DNA of 64,000 nt from Methylobacterium tardum (GTDB lineage: Bacteria; Pseudomonadota; Alphaproteobacteria; Rhizobiales; Beijerinckiaceae). This document shows, piece by piece, positions 40,101-49,887 of this stretch. The notes below the pieces were generated by a model that made no database searches, was not told the origin of the DNA, and saw only the letters and a list, made by a program, of their open reading frames with translations. Made by a program: the position numbers and the translations under genes. The stretch spans positions 4,000,001 through 4,064,000 of the forward strand of contig NZ_CP097484.1 in the NCBI RefSeq assembly GCF_023546765.1. Direction: 5' to 3'. Numbering within the stretch: position 1 is the first letter of the stretch; each line of letters begins with the position of its first letter.

Positions 40101-40790
40101 ATGATCGATCCAGACCTTGCCGGCCGCCTGCATTTCCGGCACCGGCTGCCCACGAACGATCCCCTCTCCCCAGGGCGGCACGCGCTCGGCCTCTTCGCCG
40201 AGCGCGATGCGGTGCTGGTGGTCCCCGAGGGCCTCGATCCACGCCGCCCCTGCCCGCTCGTGGTGCTGTTCCACGGCGGCGGCGGCAGTGCCGAGCGCAT
40301 CCTGCCGATGCTGGAGGCGCACGCCCGCGCCGAGCGCTTCCTGCTCCTCGTTCCGCAATCTCTGTTTCCGACCTGGGACATCGTCATCGCCGGCCACGGA
40401 CCGGACCGGGAGCGGGTCGCGGCGGCGCTCAACGCGGTGGCCGACCGCTTCCTGCTCGATCCGGGGCGGCTCTGCTTCGCCGGCCACTCGGATGGCGGCA
40501 GCTACACCCTGTCCCTCGGGCTCGCGAACGGCGACGTCGCCAGCCACCTCATCGTCTCGTCGGCCGGGTTCCTGTCGGTGCACGTGCAGGTCGGCGCGCC
40601 GCGGATCTTCCTGTCACATGGCACGCAGGATGCGCAGATCCCGATCGCGCGGAGCGCGCGCGTCCACGTGCCCAAGCTGCGGGAAGCCGGCTACGACGTG
40701 ACCTATGTCGAGTATGACGGCCCCCACGCGCATCAGCCGCCTGTCGTGGCGCAGGCCGTGGCGTTCTTCATGACCGACGACGCAGCCTAG
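40101..40790 (+). CDS. Alpha/beta-hydrolase (phospholipase/carboxylesterase or dienelactone-hydrolase-like)
   Basis: The 229-residue cytoplasmic protein shows the fold clearly: CPLVVLFHGGGGSAERILPM near residue 50 as the oxyanion-hole region, the nucleophile serine in FAGHSDGGSYTL, an acid in SHGTQDAQIPI and the histidine in DGPHAHQPP. The type resembles poly(3-hydroxybutyrate)-depolymerase-like or phospholipase/carboxylesterase enzymes of unknown substrate. It lies between the rightward and leftward oxalate units, flanked on both sides by family B repeats, without any known link to oxalate. Confidence 0.85.
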   Translation: MIDPDLAGRLHFRHRLPTNDPLSPGRHALGLFAERDAVLVVPEGLDPRRPCPLVVLFHGGGGSAERILPMLEAHARAERFLLLVPQSLFPTWDIVIAGHGPDRERVAAALNAVADRFLLDPGRLCFAGHSDGGSYTLSLGLANGDVASHLIVSSAGFLSVHVQVGAPRIFLSHGTQDAQIPIARSARVHVPKLREAGYDVTYVEYDGPHAHQPPVVAQAVAFFMTDDAA

Positions 40791-40877
40791 CGCGCCCCGC
40801 CGAACGGGACACCGGTCCGGCGTGCATGCGCGCCTTTGCCCGACCTCAACGGGCGGCAAAGGACGTCTGAGCCCCTT

Positions 40878-40967
40878 CGTCTTTGCGAGCGAAGCGAAGC
40901 AATCCAGGGCAGCGCGACATCGCCGAGCGCGGCGATCCTGGGTTGCTTCGCTCCGCTCGCAAAGACG
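40878..40967. repeat. Dispersed inverted repeat, family B, copy 2
   Basis: CGTCTTTGCGAGCGAAGCGA and its complement TTGCTTCGCTCCGCTCGCAA form arms around about 40 bases. It lies between the esterase gene and the frc terminator. The sequence is typical of short repeats scattered in alphaproteobacterial genomes. Confidence 0.8.
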
Positions 40968-41067
40968 GGCTGGATCTCGCAGCCGCGTGTCAGAGGCGGA
41001 TCACGGCTTCCTGCCCTGCCGCCACCAATCGATGGACAGCAGGCGAAACTGTTTCGCGTCCTGACAT

Positions 41068-41098
41068 GAAAAAGGACGGCGCCGCTGGGCGCCGTCCT
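41068..41098 (-). terminator. Rho-independent terminator of frc
   Basis: On the minus strand AGGACGGCGCC and GGCGCCGTCCT form an 11-base stem around a four-base loop, followed directly by a run of T. It lies 29 bases past the frc stop. Confidence 0.9.
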
Positions 41099-41126
41099 GT
41101 CCTGGTATCGCGAAGATGGCGGTCGA

Positions 41127-42377
41127 TCAGACCGCGCGGGCCTCGTGCATCGCCCGGATCTGCTCCGGCGTGTAGCCCAGGTCCGCGAGAACCTCGTCGG
41201 TGTGCTCGCCGAGCAGCGGCGAGGCCTTCACCTCGACCTTCAGGTCGGAGAACTTGATCGGGCTACCGACGGTCAGGTACTTGCCGAGCTTCGGATGCGC
41301 CACCTCGACGACGGTGCCGCTCTCGCGCAGCGACTTGTCCTCGGCGATCTCCTTCATCGACAGCACCGGCGCGCAGGGGATGTCGTAGGTGCGCAGGATA
41401 TCGACCGCCTCGAATTTGGTCTTGTCGGCCAGCCACTCCTCGATCGTCTTGAAGATATCGAAGATCTTGTCCTGGCGGGCCCGCGGGGTGTTGTAGCCCG
41501 GATCCGTGATCCACTCCTCCTTGCCGAGCGCCTTGCAGATCGGCGCCCAGGCGTGGCCCTGGATGGTGAAGTAGATGTAGGCGTTCGGGTCGGTCTCCCA
41601 GCCCTTGCACTTCAGCACCCAGCCCGGCTGGCCGCCGCCGCCCGCGTTACCGCCGCGCGGCACGACGTCGGAGAACTCGCCGTGGGGGTACTGCGGGTAC
41701 TCCTCAAGGTAGCCCAGCGCGTCGAGGCGCTGCTGATCGCGCAGCTTCACCCGGCAGAGATTGATCACTGAGTCCTGCATCGACACAGCGACCTTCTGGC
41801 CCTTGCCGGTCTTGTTCTTCTGGTGGAGCGCCGTGAGGATGCCGATCGCGAGGTGCATGCCGGTGTTGGAGTCACCGAGCGCCGCGGCGCTGACAGTGGG
41901 CGGCCCGTCCCAGAAGCCCGTGGTCGAGGCGGCACCGCCCGCGCACTGGGCGACGTTCTCGTAGACCTTCAGGTCCTCGTAGTGGTGGCCGTCCGAGAAG
42001 CCCTTCACCGAGGCGAGGATCATGCCGGGGTTCAGCTCCTGGATGCGCGCCCAGGAGAAGCCCATCCGGTCCAGCGCGCCGGGGCCGAAGTTCTCGACCA
42101 TGACGTCGGAGTCCTTGATCAGCTTCTCGAGGACTTCCTTGCCGGCCTGGGTCTTGGTGTCGAGGGTCAGCGAGCGCTTGTTCGAGTTCAGCATCGTGAA
42201 GTAGAGCGCGTCCGCGTCCTCGACGTGGCGCAGCTGGGTGCGGGTCACGTCGCCGGCGCCGGGGCGCTCGACCTTGATCACGTCGGCGCCGAACCACGCG
42301 AGCAGCTGCGTGCAGGCCGGCCCGGCCTGGACGTGCGTGAAGTCGATGATCTTGATCCCTTCCAACGGCTGGCTCAT
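41127..42377 (-). CDS. frc: Formyl-CoA:oxalate CoA-transferase
   Basis: The 416-residue class III CoA-transferase moves CoA from formyl-CoA to oxalate, giving oxalyl-CoA for Oxc and releasing formate. The nucleophile is D169 in LGDSNTGMH, matching the Asp of characterised Frc, and the glycine-rich active-site loop is [12 protein letters not shown]. Other signatures are [19 protein letters not shown] and [20 protein letters not shown] sits before ATG 42377. Upstream on the same strand lies a PAS-domain gene, 55 bases away. Confidence 0.96.
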   Translation of the reverse strand: MSQPLEGIKIIDFTHVQAGPACTQLLAWFGADVIKVERPGAGDVTRTQLRHVEDADALYFTMLNSNKRSLTLDTKTQAGKEVLEKLIKDSDVMVENFGPGALDRMGFSWARIQELNPGMILASVKGFSDGHHYEDLKVYENVAQCAGGAASTTGFWDGPPTVSAAALGDSNTGMHLAIGILTALHQKNKTGKGQKVAVSMQDSVINLCRVKLRDQQRLDALGYLEEYPQYPHGEFSDVVPRGGNAGGGGQPGWVLKCKGWETDPNAYIYFTIQGHAWAPICKALGKEEWITDPGYNTPRARQDKIFDIFKTIEEWLADKTKFEAVDILRTYDIPCAPVLSMKEIAEDKSLRESGTVVEVAHPKLGKYLTVGSPIKFSDLKVEVKASPLLGEHTDEVLADLGYTPEQIRAMHEARAV

Positions 42378-42432
42378 TGGGCGTTCTCCCTGTGCGGTTT
42401 GGTGATCGGGACCTTCGGATCGTCCGGCGGGC

Positions 42433-42906
42433 TCAAGGTGCCCGGTGCGACGGATCCGAGGAGGCTTCGAGTTCGGCCACGCGCTGGCGCAGGCGCTTCT
42501 CCTCGGCCCAGCGCTCGGTCTCGTCGCGGATCACCGCGACGATCCCGGTCACCCGGTCGGAGGCGTCCCGCACCATCCCCACCGTGAAGGCGATGGAGAG
42601 CTGGCGGCCGTCCTTGTGGATCGCCGGCACCCGCAGGGTCTGTGCCCCGTACCGGGTGACGCCGGTGTGCATGGTCTTCGCGTAGCCGTCCCAGTGGCGG
42701 CGCCGGTGCCGCTCGGGGGTGATCAGGTCGAGGGTCTCCCCGAGCGCCTCCGCGGCGGTGAAGCCGAAGATCCGCTCGGCAGCGGGGTTCCAGACCGTGA
42801 TCGCACCCTCGGGATCGGCGACCACCACGGCGTCGCCGATCGCCTCGGCGAGGCCGACGGGCTCGCGATCGGATACGGCGGCCGTGCAGGTCGCTGCCTC
42901 TGTCAT
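42433..42906 (-). CDS. PAS-domain protein without output domain, upstream of frc
   Basis: The 157-residue soluble protein is mostly one PAS fold (about 18-130): [43 protein letters not shown], and [24 protein letters not shown] short coiled-coil-like helix ([20 protein letters not shown]) ends it. No kinase, receiver or DNA-binding domain is present. PAS-only proteins may bind haem, flavin or small ligands and signal through a partner. Its place 55 bases before frc, behind the shared GGTAT-N5-ATRCC element, suggests a role tied to oxalate use. GGAGGAAGG precedes ATG 42906. Confidence 0.85.
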   Translation of the reverse strand: MTEAATCTAAVSDREPVGLAEAIGDAVVVADPEGAITVWNPAAERIFGFTAAEALGETLDLITPERHRRRHWDGYAKTMHTGVTRYGAQTLRVPAIHKDGRQLSIAFTVGMVRDASDRVTGIVAVIRDETERWAEEKRLRQRVAELEASSDPSHRAP

Positions 42907-42991
42907 GCGCGGCCTTCCTCCCCACCACTGGAGCTAAAGTTCCGACTTCTCAGCGCCGCATCCCGTGAAGGCGCTCCGTCGGTTGGTATTT

Positions 42992-43006
42992 GGTATGCCA
43001 TATGCC
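42992..43006. promoter_or_regulatory. Candidate operator of the PAS-frc unit (GGTAT-N5-ATGCC)
   Basis: This differs at one base from the perfect inverted repeat upstream of oxlT (36545-36559). The preceding TTGGTAT half at 42983-42989 adds another copy of the half-site. It lies 85 bases upstream of the PAS gene start, close to the 80 bases between the other element and oxlT. Confidence 0.55.
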
Positions 43007-43201
43007 GCAATTCGTCAACGGCGGAGCCGAAGACTGCACTTTCATGCCGGACCAAGTGTAGCGCGCCGGGAGAGCCGCAGCGTGTCAAACCCGGTGCGGG
43101 ACGGGTGCTATCGCCTTCTCAGATTTGCCGCTTTCGGCGCGCAGGTACCCGCAAGCCCCGAGGCGCCGGCCAGCGGCTCGGCCGACCTGGAGACCATTTC
43201 G

Positions 43202-43854
43202 GTGATCCGTTTCGAGAAAGTCAGCAAAGTCTACCGCACGGACGGCCATCGGCGGACCATCCTCGAACAGGCCTCCTTCAGCCTGAAGCCGGGCATCTCC
43301 TACGGCATCCTCGGCATCAACGGCGCCGGCAAATCCACCACGATGCGGCTGATCGCGGGGACGGAAGACCCGACGCGCGGGAAGATCCACCGGGGGGTGC
43401 GGGTCTCCTGGCCCTCGGCTTCGCCGGCGGCTTCCACCCCAGGATGACCGGCCGCGACAACGTCACCTTCGTGGCCCGGATCTACGGTGAGGATCCGCGA
43501 CGTGTCCTCGACTTCGTGGAGGATTTCTCGGAACTCGGCAGCTACCTGGACGTCCCGATCTACACCTACTCATCCGGCATGGGCGCGCGGCTCGCCTTCG
43601 GCATGAGCATGGCGATCCCGTTCGACTGCTATCTGATCGACGAGATCACCTCGGTGGGCGATGCCCGCTTCTCCAAGCGCTGCGACGAAGTCTTCTCCCA
43701 GCGGCGCAAGCATGCCGACATCATCATGGTCTCGCACTCCATGGAGACGATTCGGCAATGGTGCTCGCAGGGCCTCGTGCTGCTCAACGGGCGCGCGATC
43801 GTCTACGAGGATGTCGACGACGCCATCGAGGTCTACCGGCGCCTTAACGCCTGA
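43202..43854 (+). CDS. kpsT: Capsule polysaccharide export ATPase (KpsT-like), frameshifted
   Basis: Frame one from GTG 43202 gives VIRFEKVSKVYRTD and the Walker A GINGAGKSTTMRLIAG, then fails. Adding one C or G within 43411-43414 (TGGCCCTC) restores SWPLGFAGGFHPRMTGRDNV and leads into the second frame, with YTYSSGMGARLAFGMSMA (signature), DCYLIDEITSVGD (Walker B) and VSHSMETIRQWC. The repaired protein has 217 residues, normal for KpsT/BexA. It powers capsule or other polysaccharide export. The KpsE-like gene follows, but no KpsM permease gene is here. Confidence 0.85.
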
Positions 43855-43991
43855 CTTGTCCCGGGTCGCGGCCGTAAAGACATGCTTTTGCCGTCTCGGC
43901 GTGCGACGGATTTCGGACGCGCGCGCCGCCGTGGGACCGGGTGCCCGGTGATGGGTCGACCTTCATGGCCGGGGAGGCCGGGAATCAAGCC

Positions 43992-45233
43992 ATGAACATG
44001 GAGATCCGGAAGGCCGAGGGGCAGCCGGTGACGACCGCGGATCGCCAGCAGGCGATCACCGAATCGTTGCGGCAGATCGCGCGCATGTCGCGCTTTGTCG
44101 ACCGCAAGAAGGGGATCCGGTCCTTCCAGACCAGCGCCAAGAGCGATCCCTGGATTCCGATCCTGTTCGTGCTCTGCTTCGTGCTGCCGACGCTGGTTGG
44201 AGCGGTCTATTTCGGGCTCATCGCCTCGGACCGCTACGTAACCGAGGCGCGCTTTGCCATCCGGCAGGCGATCGGTGCGTCCGAGAAGTCCTCAGGTGGA
44301 TCGGACACGAGCAGCTCCGACGGCGCAGGACAGATGGTCTCGCAGGACCGGCTGATCACGCGCGAATACATCCTGAGCCGACCGATGTTGGAGACGCTCG
44401 AAGCCCAGCTGCCGCTGCGCGCGTGGTTCAGCAACGAGAATATCGACTATTTCTCGCGGTTCGACGCGGAAAAGCCGATCGAGAAATTTCTACGCTACTG
44501 GAAACGTCGGGTCACCGTCTCCAGCGAACCCTCTTCCGGGATCATGTCAGTCTCCGTCGAAGCCTTCGATCGAGATCAGTCCCTCGCCATCGCCCAGGCT
44601 GTCATGAAGGAAGCCGAGCGGATGGTGAATGATCTCACCGTGAAGGCGCGCGCGGACGCGGTCGCGGAAAGCACACGGGAGCTGGCGCTGGCCGGGGAGC
44701 AGATGAGCAAGATCCGCATTGCGATGCGGGATCTTCGGAACCGCCAGGGGGTGCTCGACGCGCAGAAGGCAAACGACGTCAATCTCAAGATCATCGCGGA
44801 GCTGCGGGCCTCCCGCATCACTCTGGCGAGCCAGCTTGCGATCGGTCAGCGCGATCTCGGCCCGGAGTCCCGGCGGATCTTGGACATCAAGCAGCAGATC
44901 AAGGATCTCGACGACAACATCGCGCGGATCGAGCGGCAATCCGCCGGCTCGGATCCGGAGCAGAAGCAGCTCCTCTCCGACGCACTGATCCGTTTCGAGG
45001 CGCTGGAGAACGATCGCAAGAATGCTGAGAAGTATTACCAGCAGGTGCTGATGGCCTCCGAGCGCGCCCGCATCATCGCGGCGCGGCAGATCGAGTTCTT
45101 CAGCCCGATCGTGCAGCCCGTGAGGGCGGAATCCGCTCTCGAGCCGCGGCGGATGCTGATGATCTCCCTGATCACCCTCGGTTCGGGGATCCTGTTTGGT
45201 GCGGCGATGTTCGCCCGCAAGATGATGGCCTGA
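43992..45233 (+). CDS. kpsE: Capsule polysaccharide export inner-membrane protein (KpsE/Wzz-like)
   Basis: The protein has one helix near residues 54-76 (DPWIPILFVLCFVLPTLVG), a long periplasmic coiled-coil part (EAERMVNDLTVKARADAVAE, ELALAGEQMSKIRIAMRDLR), and a C-terminal membrane helix (MLMISLITLGSGILFGAAMF). It belongs to the polysaccharide co-polymerase-like family and would bridge the ABC exporter and outer-membrane channel. ATG 43992 follows GGGGAGG, while the frame opens at 43941 with other starts at 43965 and 43998. It follows the KpsT-like gene. Confidence 0.87.
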   Translation: MNMEIRKAEGQPVTTADRQQAITESLRQIARMSRFVDRKKGIRSFQTSAKSDPWIPILFVLCFVLPTLVGAVYFGLIASDRYVTEARFAIRQAIGASEKSSGGSDTSSSDGAGQMVSQDRLITREYILSRPMLETLEAQLPLRAWFSNENIDYFSRFDAEKPIEKFLRYWKRRVTVSSEPSSGIMSVSVEAFDRDQSLAIAQAVMKEAERMVNDLTVKARADAVAESTRELALAGEQMSKIRIAMRDLRNRQGVLDAQKANDVNLKIIAELRASRITLASQLAIGQRDLGPESRRILDIKQQIKDLDDNIARIERQSAGSDPEQKQLLSDALIRFEALENDRKNAEKYYQQVLMASERARIIAARQIEFFSPIVQPVRAESALEPRRMLMISLITLGSGILFGAAMFARKMMA

Positions 45234-45260
45234 GGCGGGCTCCGGCGGCGAACGTGGCGC

Positions 45261-45863
45261 TCAGCGGTCCGTTCCGGCCGGCGCGCGCGATCCCTCCGCC
45301 GCCGGGCCGACCGTTCCGCCGGTCCAGCCCTGTGCCCGCCAGCCTTCCACGCGCTCGCCGAGATCGATCGAGCCCCCCTGGTCGAGCAAGGTCAACACGC
45401 GCTCGGCCCGGCTCTCGTCGGCCCGCACCGTCACCAGCGTGCCGCCGCGCCGGACGCCCTCGGCGTAGGTCTCGGCCTCCCCTTCGCTGAGCCCCGCGCC
45501 GGTGAGGCCGCCGATCAGCCCGCCGGCCGCGGCACCGACCCCTGCGCCGGTCGCCACCGCGACCAGCCAGCCCGCGGCGACCACGGGGCCGAGACCCGGG
45601 ATCGCCAGGAGCCCGAGGCCGGCAAGCAGCCCCGCACCGCCCCCCAGCACCGTGCCGACCGTTGCGCCGGTGCCGGCGCCGTCCGCGGCATCGGCCGGAT
45701 GACGTGCGGCCCGGCCCGCCACTGGGGCGGCCGCGTCGGATCCGGGCCGATTCGCGACGATGCTGATATCGGCATGCGGGATGCCGGCCGCTTCGAGGTC
45801 GCCGACCACCCGCGCTGCGGCCTCGTACTCGCCGAACAGGGCGGTCAGGACGCGGACGGTCAT
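45261..45863 (-). CDS. Glycine-zipper stress protein (YflT/GsiB-type domain)
   Basis: The 200-residue product from ATG 45863 starts VRVLTALFGEYEAAARVVGDLEAAGIPHADISIVANR, shown here only in outline: it resembles the general-stress 17M (YflT) domain. The middle third is a Gly/Ala-rich zipper (GATVGTVLGGGAGLLAG, GVGAAAGGLIGGLTGAGLSE) that could insert into or associate with membrane. The end is a small alpha/beta part (GGTLVTVRADESRAERVLTL). Role unknown, perhaps stress-related. It converges with kpsE. Confidence 0.72.
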   Translation of the reverse strand: MTVRVLTALFGEYEAAARVVGDLEAAGIPHADISIVANRPGSDAAAPVAGRAARHPADAADGAGTGATVGTVLGGGAGLLAGLGLLAIPGLGPVVAAGWLVAVATGAGVGAAAGGLIGGLTGAGLSEGEAETYAEGVRRGGTLVTVRADESRAERVLTLLDQGGSIDLGERVEGWRAQGWTGGTVGPAAEGSRAPAGTDR

Positions 45864-46007
45864 AGCGGTCTCCCGAAGCCTCGGGCCTGCGCCCGCATGC
45901 ATGGCGACAACGCGCACCGGGACGCGCGTGCCGGCCCGGCACGGTGCGGCTGCCGACCGGTCAAGCGGTTGGGCCAGGCGCGGTTCCCTCCGGCGACACG
46001 GCCTTTC

Positions 46008-46026
46008 TTAACGCGCCGCTAACCAT
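46008..46026 (+). promoter_or_regulatory. Probable CtrA-binding site upstream of flhA
   Basis: The sequence TTAACGCGCCGCTAACCAT matches the CtrA consensus TTAA-N7-TTAA at all but one base and has CCAT after the second half, as in known boxes. It lies 60 bases before the flhA start. CtrA is encoded in this window at 52294-52995. Binding is inferred from the match. Confidence 0.65.
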
Positions 46027-46085
46027 CTGCCCGGCAGATCTTGCCGAGTGCGCGCGTGGGGTGCCTTCCCGGCGGACGGCAACGG

Positions 46086-48228
46086 ATGGCGGTGATGGCG
46101 GAGACGGCGAGCGCGCCGGCACGGATTGGAGCGGCCGCGGCGCTCGGGCAGTTCACGCTGCCGACGCGCGGCGACATCCAGGCCCTGTCGAAACGGTCGG
46201 ACCTGCTGTTCGCCACCGGCGTCATGGGTATCCTGGCGGTGCTGATCTTCCCGCTGCCGGCGATCCTGCTCGACCTGCTGCTGGCGGTCTCGATCATCAC
46301 GTCGGTGCTGATCATGATGACCGGCCTGTCAATCGACAACCCGCTCGAATTTACCGTCTTCCCGACGCTGCTGCTCATCGCCACGATGCTGCGGCTCGCC
46401 CTCAACCTCGCCTCGACCCGGCTGATCCTCGGCCACGGTCACGAGGGCACGGCGGCGGCCGGCCACGTGATCGAGGCCTTCGGCCATTTCGTGATGGGCG
46501 GCAATTTCGTCATCGGGATCATCGTGTTCGCGATCCTGATCATCGTGAACTTCGTGGTCATCACGAAGGGCTCGGGCCGCATCGCCGAGGTCGCGGCCCG
46601 CTTCACCCTCGACGCCATGCCGGGCAAGCAGATGGCGATCGACGCCGATCTCTCGGCCGGCCTGATCGACGAGAAGGCCGCTAAGGCCCGCCGCGCGGCC
46701 CTCGAGGAGGAATCGAGCTTCTTCGGCGCGATGGACGGCGCCTCCAAGTTCGTGCGCGGCGACGCGGTGGCCGCGCTGCTGATCACCTTCATCAACGTGG
46801 TCGGCGGTATCATCATCGGCGTGGCCCAGCAGGGCCTGAGCTTCGGCGAGGCGGCCAAGAGCTACACGCTGCTCACCATCGGCGACGGGCTTGCGAGCCA
46901 GGTGCCGGCGCTGATCGTCTCGACGGCCGCGGGCCTGCTCGTCTCGAAGGCCGGCGTGCGGGGTGCGGCCGACAAGGCGCTCGGCAAGCAGCTCGCGCAT
47001 TATCCGAAGGCGCTCGGCATGTCGGCGGCCGTCATGCTGCTGATCGCGCTGCTGCCGGCATGCCGATGCTGCCATTCCTGCTGCTGGGCGGTGGCGCGGG
47101 CTACGCCGCATGGCGCATCAACAAGAATGCCAAGGAGGCCCCTCCCTCGACGCGCAGGGCGTCCCGATGGACGCGACCGCGGTGGCGGCGGCGGCCGCCG
47201 CCAAGGAAGAGACGGTCTCCGACCTCCTGAAGCTCGACGACCTCAAGCTCGAGATGGGCTACGCGCTCCTCGCGCTGGTCAACGGCGAGGGTCAGGACAG
47301 GCTCACCGACCAGATCAAGGCCCTGCGCCGGCAGCTCGCGGCGGAGCTCGGCTTCGTGATGCCGTCCGTGCGCATCCTCGACAACGTCCAGCTCGACGCC
47401 AACAGCTACGTGGTCCGGGTCAAGGAGATCGAGGCCGGCACCGGCCGGATCTTCCCCGGCCAGTTCATGGCGATGGACCCGATGGGTGGGCAGGTCCAGC
47501 TGCCCGGACAGCACATGCTGGAGCCGACCTTCGGCCTGCCGGCGACCTGGATCGACGCGGCGCTCCGCGATCAGGCACAGCTCAAGGGCTACACGGTTGT
47601 CGACGCCGCCACCGTGGTCTCGACCCACCTCACCGAGGTCATCAAGGCGCACGTCTCGGAACTCCTCAACCACGTCGAGGTCTCGAAGCTGCTGCGCGAG
47701 CTGCCCAAGGAGCATGCCGAGCTGCTCAAGGAGATCGTGCCCTCGCAGATCTCCACGACCGGCATCCAGCGGGTGCTGCAGTTCCTGCTGGCCGAGCGCG
47801 TCTCGATCCGCGACCTCGGAGCGATCGTGGAGGCGGTCGCGGAGGTCGCAGGCGGGGTGAAGAACCCGCGCGATGTGGTCGAGCATGTCCGCGCCCGCCT
47901 CGGACGGCAGATCTGCGCGCAGTATCAGGATCAGAACGGCACCCTGCCGATCATCACGCTGTCACCGGCCTGGGAGCAGGCCTTCATGGAGTCGATCGTC
48001 GGCGAGCGCGAGGAGCGCTACCTCGCGATGCAGCCGTCGAAACTCAGCGAGTTCGTCAACGCCGTGCGCGACCGCTTCGAGTCGGCGGCGCGCCAGGGCG
48101 AGATGCCCGTGCTCGTCACCTCGGCCCAGACCCGGCCGTTCGTGCGCTCGATCATCGAGCGCTTCCGCCGCGAGACCCCGGTGATGAGCCGGCCGAGATC
48201 CATCCGCGGGCGCGACTCCGGACGGTGA
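46086..48228 (+). CDS. flhA: Flagellar biosynthesis protein FlhA, with two frameshifts
   Basis: FlhA is the nine-chain export gate of the flagellar type III secretion system. Eight N-terminal membrane helices and the FHIPEP signature ([19 protein letters not shown]) are intact. At 47057-47058 one G is missing (CCGGCA for CCGGGCA), and at 47144-47146 one C (CCCTC). Repairing both gives [19 protein letters not shown] and [15 protein letters not shown], and a chain of 714 residues, close to the family norm. The cytoplasmic domain then reads normally to RRETPVMS. As written, translation would stop soon after 47100. Confidence 0.9.
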
Positions 48229-48391
48229 GCTCGATCTGAGCGCGCCGATCACGGCGTCGGGAGATCGAAGCGCGGAGGCTTCCTGGCTGTAGGCTCGGGA
48301 GACGTATGCTGAGAGCTGTTCCTGATAACGTCGACACGGTCGGCGACGGGGCACAGATCAACGCGTCCGGTTGGGTCTCCCCCTCTGCGAC

Positions 48392-48503
48392 CTCATCCTG
48401 AGTTGCGGGCGCGCAGCAGGCGCCTCGAAGGAGCCCTCCAATCAGCACCGCAATCCCTGGAGGCCTCCTTCGAGGCCCGCCGACGCGGGCATCTCAGGAT
48501 GAG
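48392..48503. repeat. Dispersed palindromic repeat, family C, copy 1
   Basis: CTCATCCTGAG opens and CTCAGGATGAG closes the element; inner arms CCTCGAAGGAGC and CCTCCTTCGAGG face each other. A second copy is at 53111-53221. It lies between flhA and the LPG-type membrane protein gene. Confidence 0.8.
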
Positions 48504-48606
48504 GGAAGGGAGGGGACATCGGCCAATCGTGCGGCTGGCTAGCGCGCCACTCTCGAAGCCTGTCGCAATTCGGACGTTAGCGGCTTCTGGCCCCGAAAGC
48601 GCGCCT

Positions 48607-48719
48607 GTCATTCCGGGGCCGCGCAGCGGAGCTCGGAATCCAGACGCGCGAGTCAGTCAGAACCAGCATCGACTGCGGCTCTGGATTCCGGGCTCGCCTA
48701 CGACGCCCCGGAATGACGG
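48607..48719. repeat. Dispersed palindromic repeat, family A, copy 3
   Basis: GTCATTCCGGGGCCGCGCAG and CGACGCCCCGGAATGACGG form the outer arms, with GGAATCCAGA and CTCTGGATTCC inside. It is placed next to the family C copy in the 590-base gap between flhA and the membrane protein gene; the remaining gap sequence holds nothing I recognise. Confidence 0.8.
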
Positions 48720-48819
48720 GTCGGCTTACCCTGCAGCGGCTCGGGAGCTGGCCACAGGGGATCTCTACCGGTCGCGCAGTCCGCGGAAGAGCGGCTGCGA
48801 AACACGCAGATCGGCCGCC

Positions 48820-49887
48820 TCACACCGCCTTCTGCTTGAGCTCCCGCTCCAGCTCGTGCGCGTTAAGACCCGGCACGATCACCGGCGGCTCCGGCACGGC
48901 GGACGCCTTCGATTCGTGGGCGGCCGAGCCGATCGCGGCGGCCAGCCGCGACCGCTCGAAGGCGATCACGACCGCCACCGAGACGAGGGCCGGGATCCAG
49001 AAATAGAAGATCCGGAAGATGATCACCGCCGCGATGATCGCGTCCTTCTGGGCCTCGTCGGTGATGTGCATCGCGGTGATGAACACGATCTCGAACACGC
49101 CGAGGCCGCCCGGGGCGTGCGAGGCCAGCGCGACCGAGAACGAGGCGAGGAAGATCGCTAGGACCGGGATGAAGCCCGGGTTCACCGCCTCCGGCAGGGC
49201 GAAGTAGATGATGCCGGCGGCGCCCAGTAGCTCCAGAGGCGCAGCCAGGAGCTGACGGCCCATGATGGCCGGCCGAGGATACTCGAGCTTGAACGAGCGG
49301 ATGTGCAGCGGACGCAGATGCAGGATCGAGCCGACCACGTAGAGGCCGACGAAGCCCAGCATGCCGATGCCGACGATCAGCGCGGTCTTGGGATCGGTCA
49401 GGAAGCCCGGCAGCCGGCCTTCGAGGCGGGTCAGCAGGTGCGGATCGACCACCAGCGTGAAGCCGCCGAGCAGGATCGTGCCAAGGAAGAAGGTGAACGA
49501 GCAGAGGGCCACCAGCACGGCCACCTGCGCGGCCGTCAATCCTTTGGCGGTGTAGGCCCGGTAGCGCACGAGAGCGCCGGAGAAGACCGAGGCGCCGATA
49601 TTGTGCGAGAGGGCGTAGGTGGTGAAGGAGCAGAGCGAGACGAACAGCCACGAGATGTGGCGGATGCCCAAGTGCAGCAGGGCGATGCGGTCGTACCAGG
49701 CGAGCGCCCCGTAGGCGACCAGGGTCGAGAACGCCGCGAGCAGGATCCGGTGCGGCGGGATCGCCAGGATTGCGGCCCAGATCGCGGACAGCGAGGTCGT
49801 CTTCAGTTCCTGGTAGAGGAAGTAGCCCGACACGACGACGGCCGCGAGGCCGATCAAAGGCCAGATGAACTCGCTGATCTTCTTCAT
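48820..49887 (-). CDS. Integral membrane protein, LPG synthase/UPF0104-like
   Basis: From ATG 49887 the 355-residue protein has about eight membrane helices. It carries the lysylphosphatidylglycerol synthase N-terminal-domain motif group: CSFTTYALSHNIGASVFSGA, LVRYRAYTAKGLTAAQVAV and HAPGGLGVFEIVFI. The family includes flippase-like domains and lipid-modifying enzymes; no synthase domain follows here, so the reaction is not assured. It lies between flhA and fliJ-fliI in opposite orientation to flhA. Confidence 0.85.
   Translation of the reverse strand: MKKISEFIWPLIGLAAVVVSGYFLYQELKTTSLSAIWAAILAIPPHRILLAAFSTLVAYGALAWYDRIALLHLGIRHISWLFVSLCSFTTYALSHNIGASVFSGALVRYRAYTAKGLTAAQVAVLVALCSFTFFLGTILLGGFTLVVDPHLLTRLEGRLPGFLTDPKTALIVGIGMLGFVGLYVVGSILHLRPLHIRSFKLEYPRPAIMGRQLLAAPLELLGAAGIIYFALPEAVNPGFIPVLAIFLASFSVALASHAPGGLGVFEIVFITAMHITDEAQKDAIIAAVIIFRIFYFWIPALVSVAVVIAFERSRLAAAIGSAAHESKASAVPEPPVIVPGLNAHELERELKQKAV

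Noticed and set aside
48392..48719. CRISPR-like repeats
   Set aside because: Two different palindromic elements side by side, not equal repeats with spacers.
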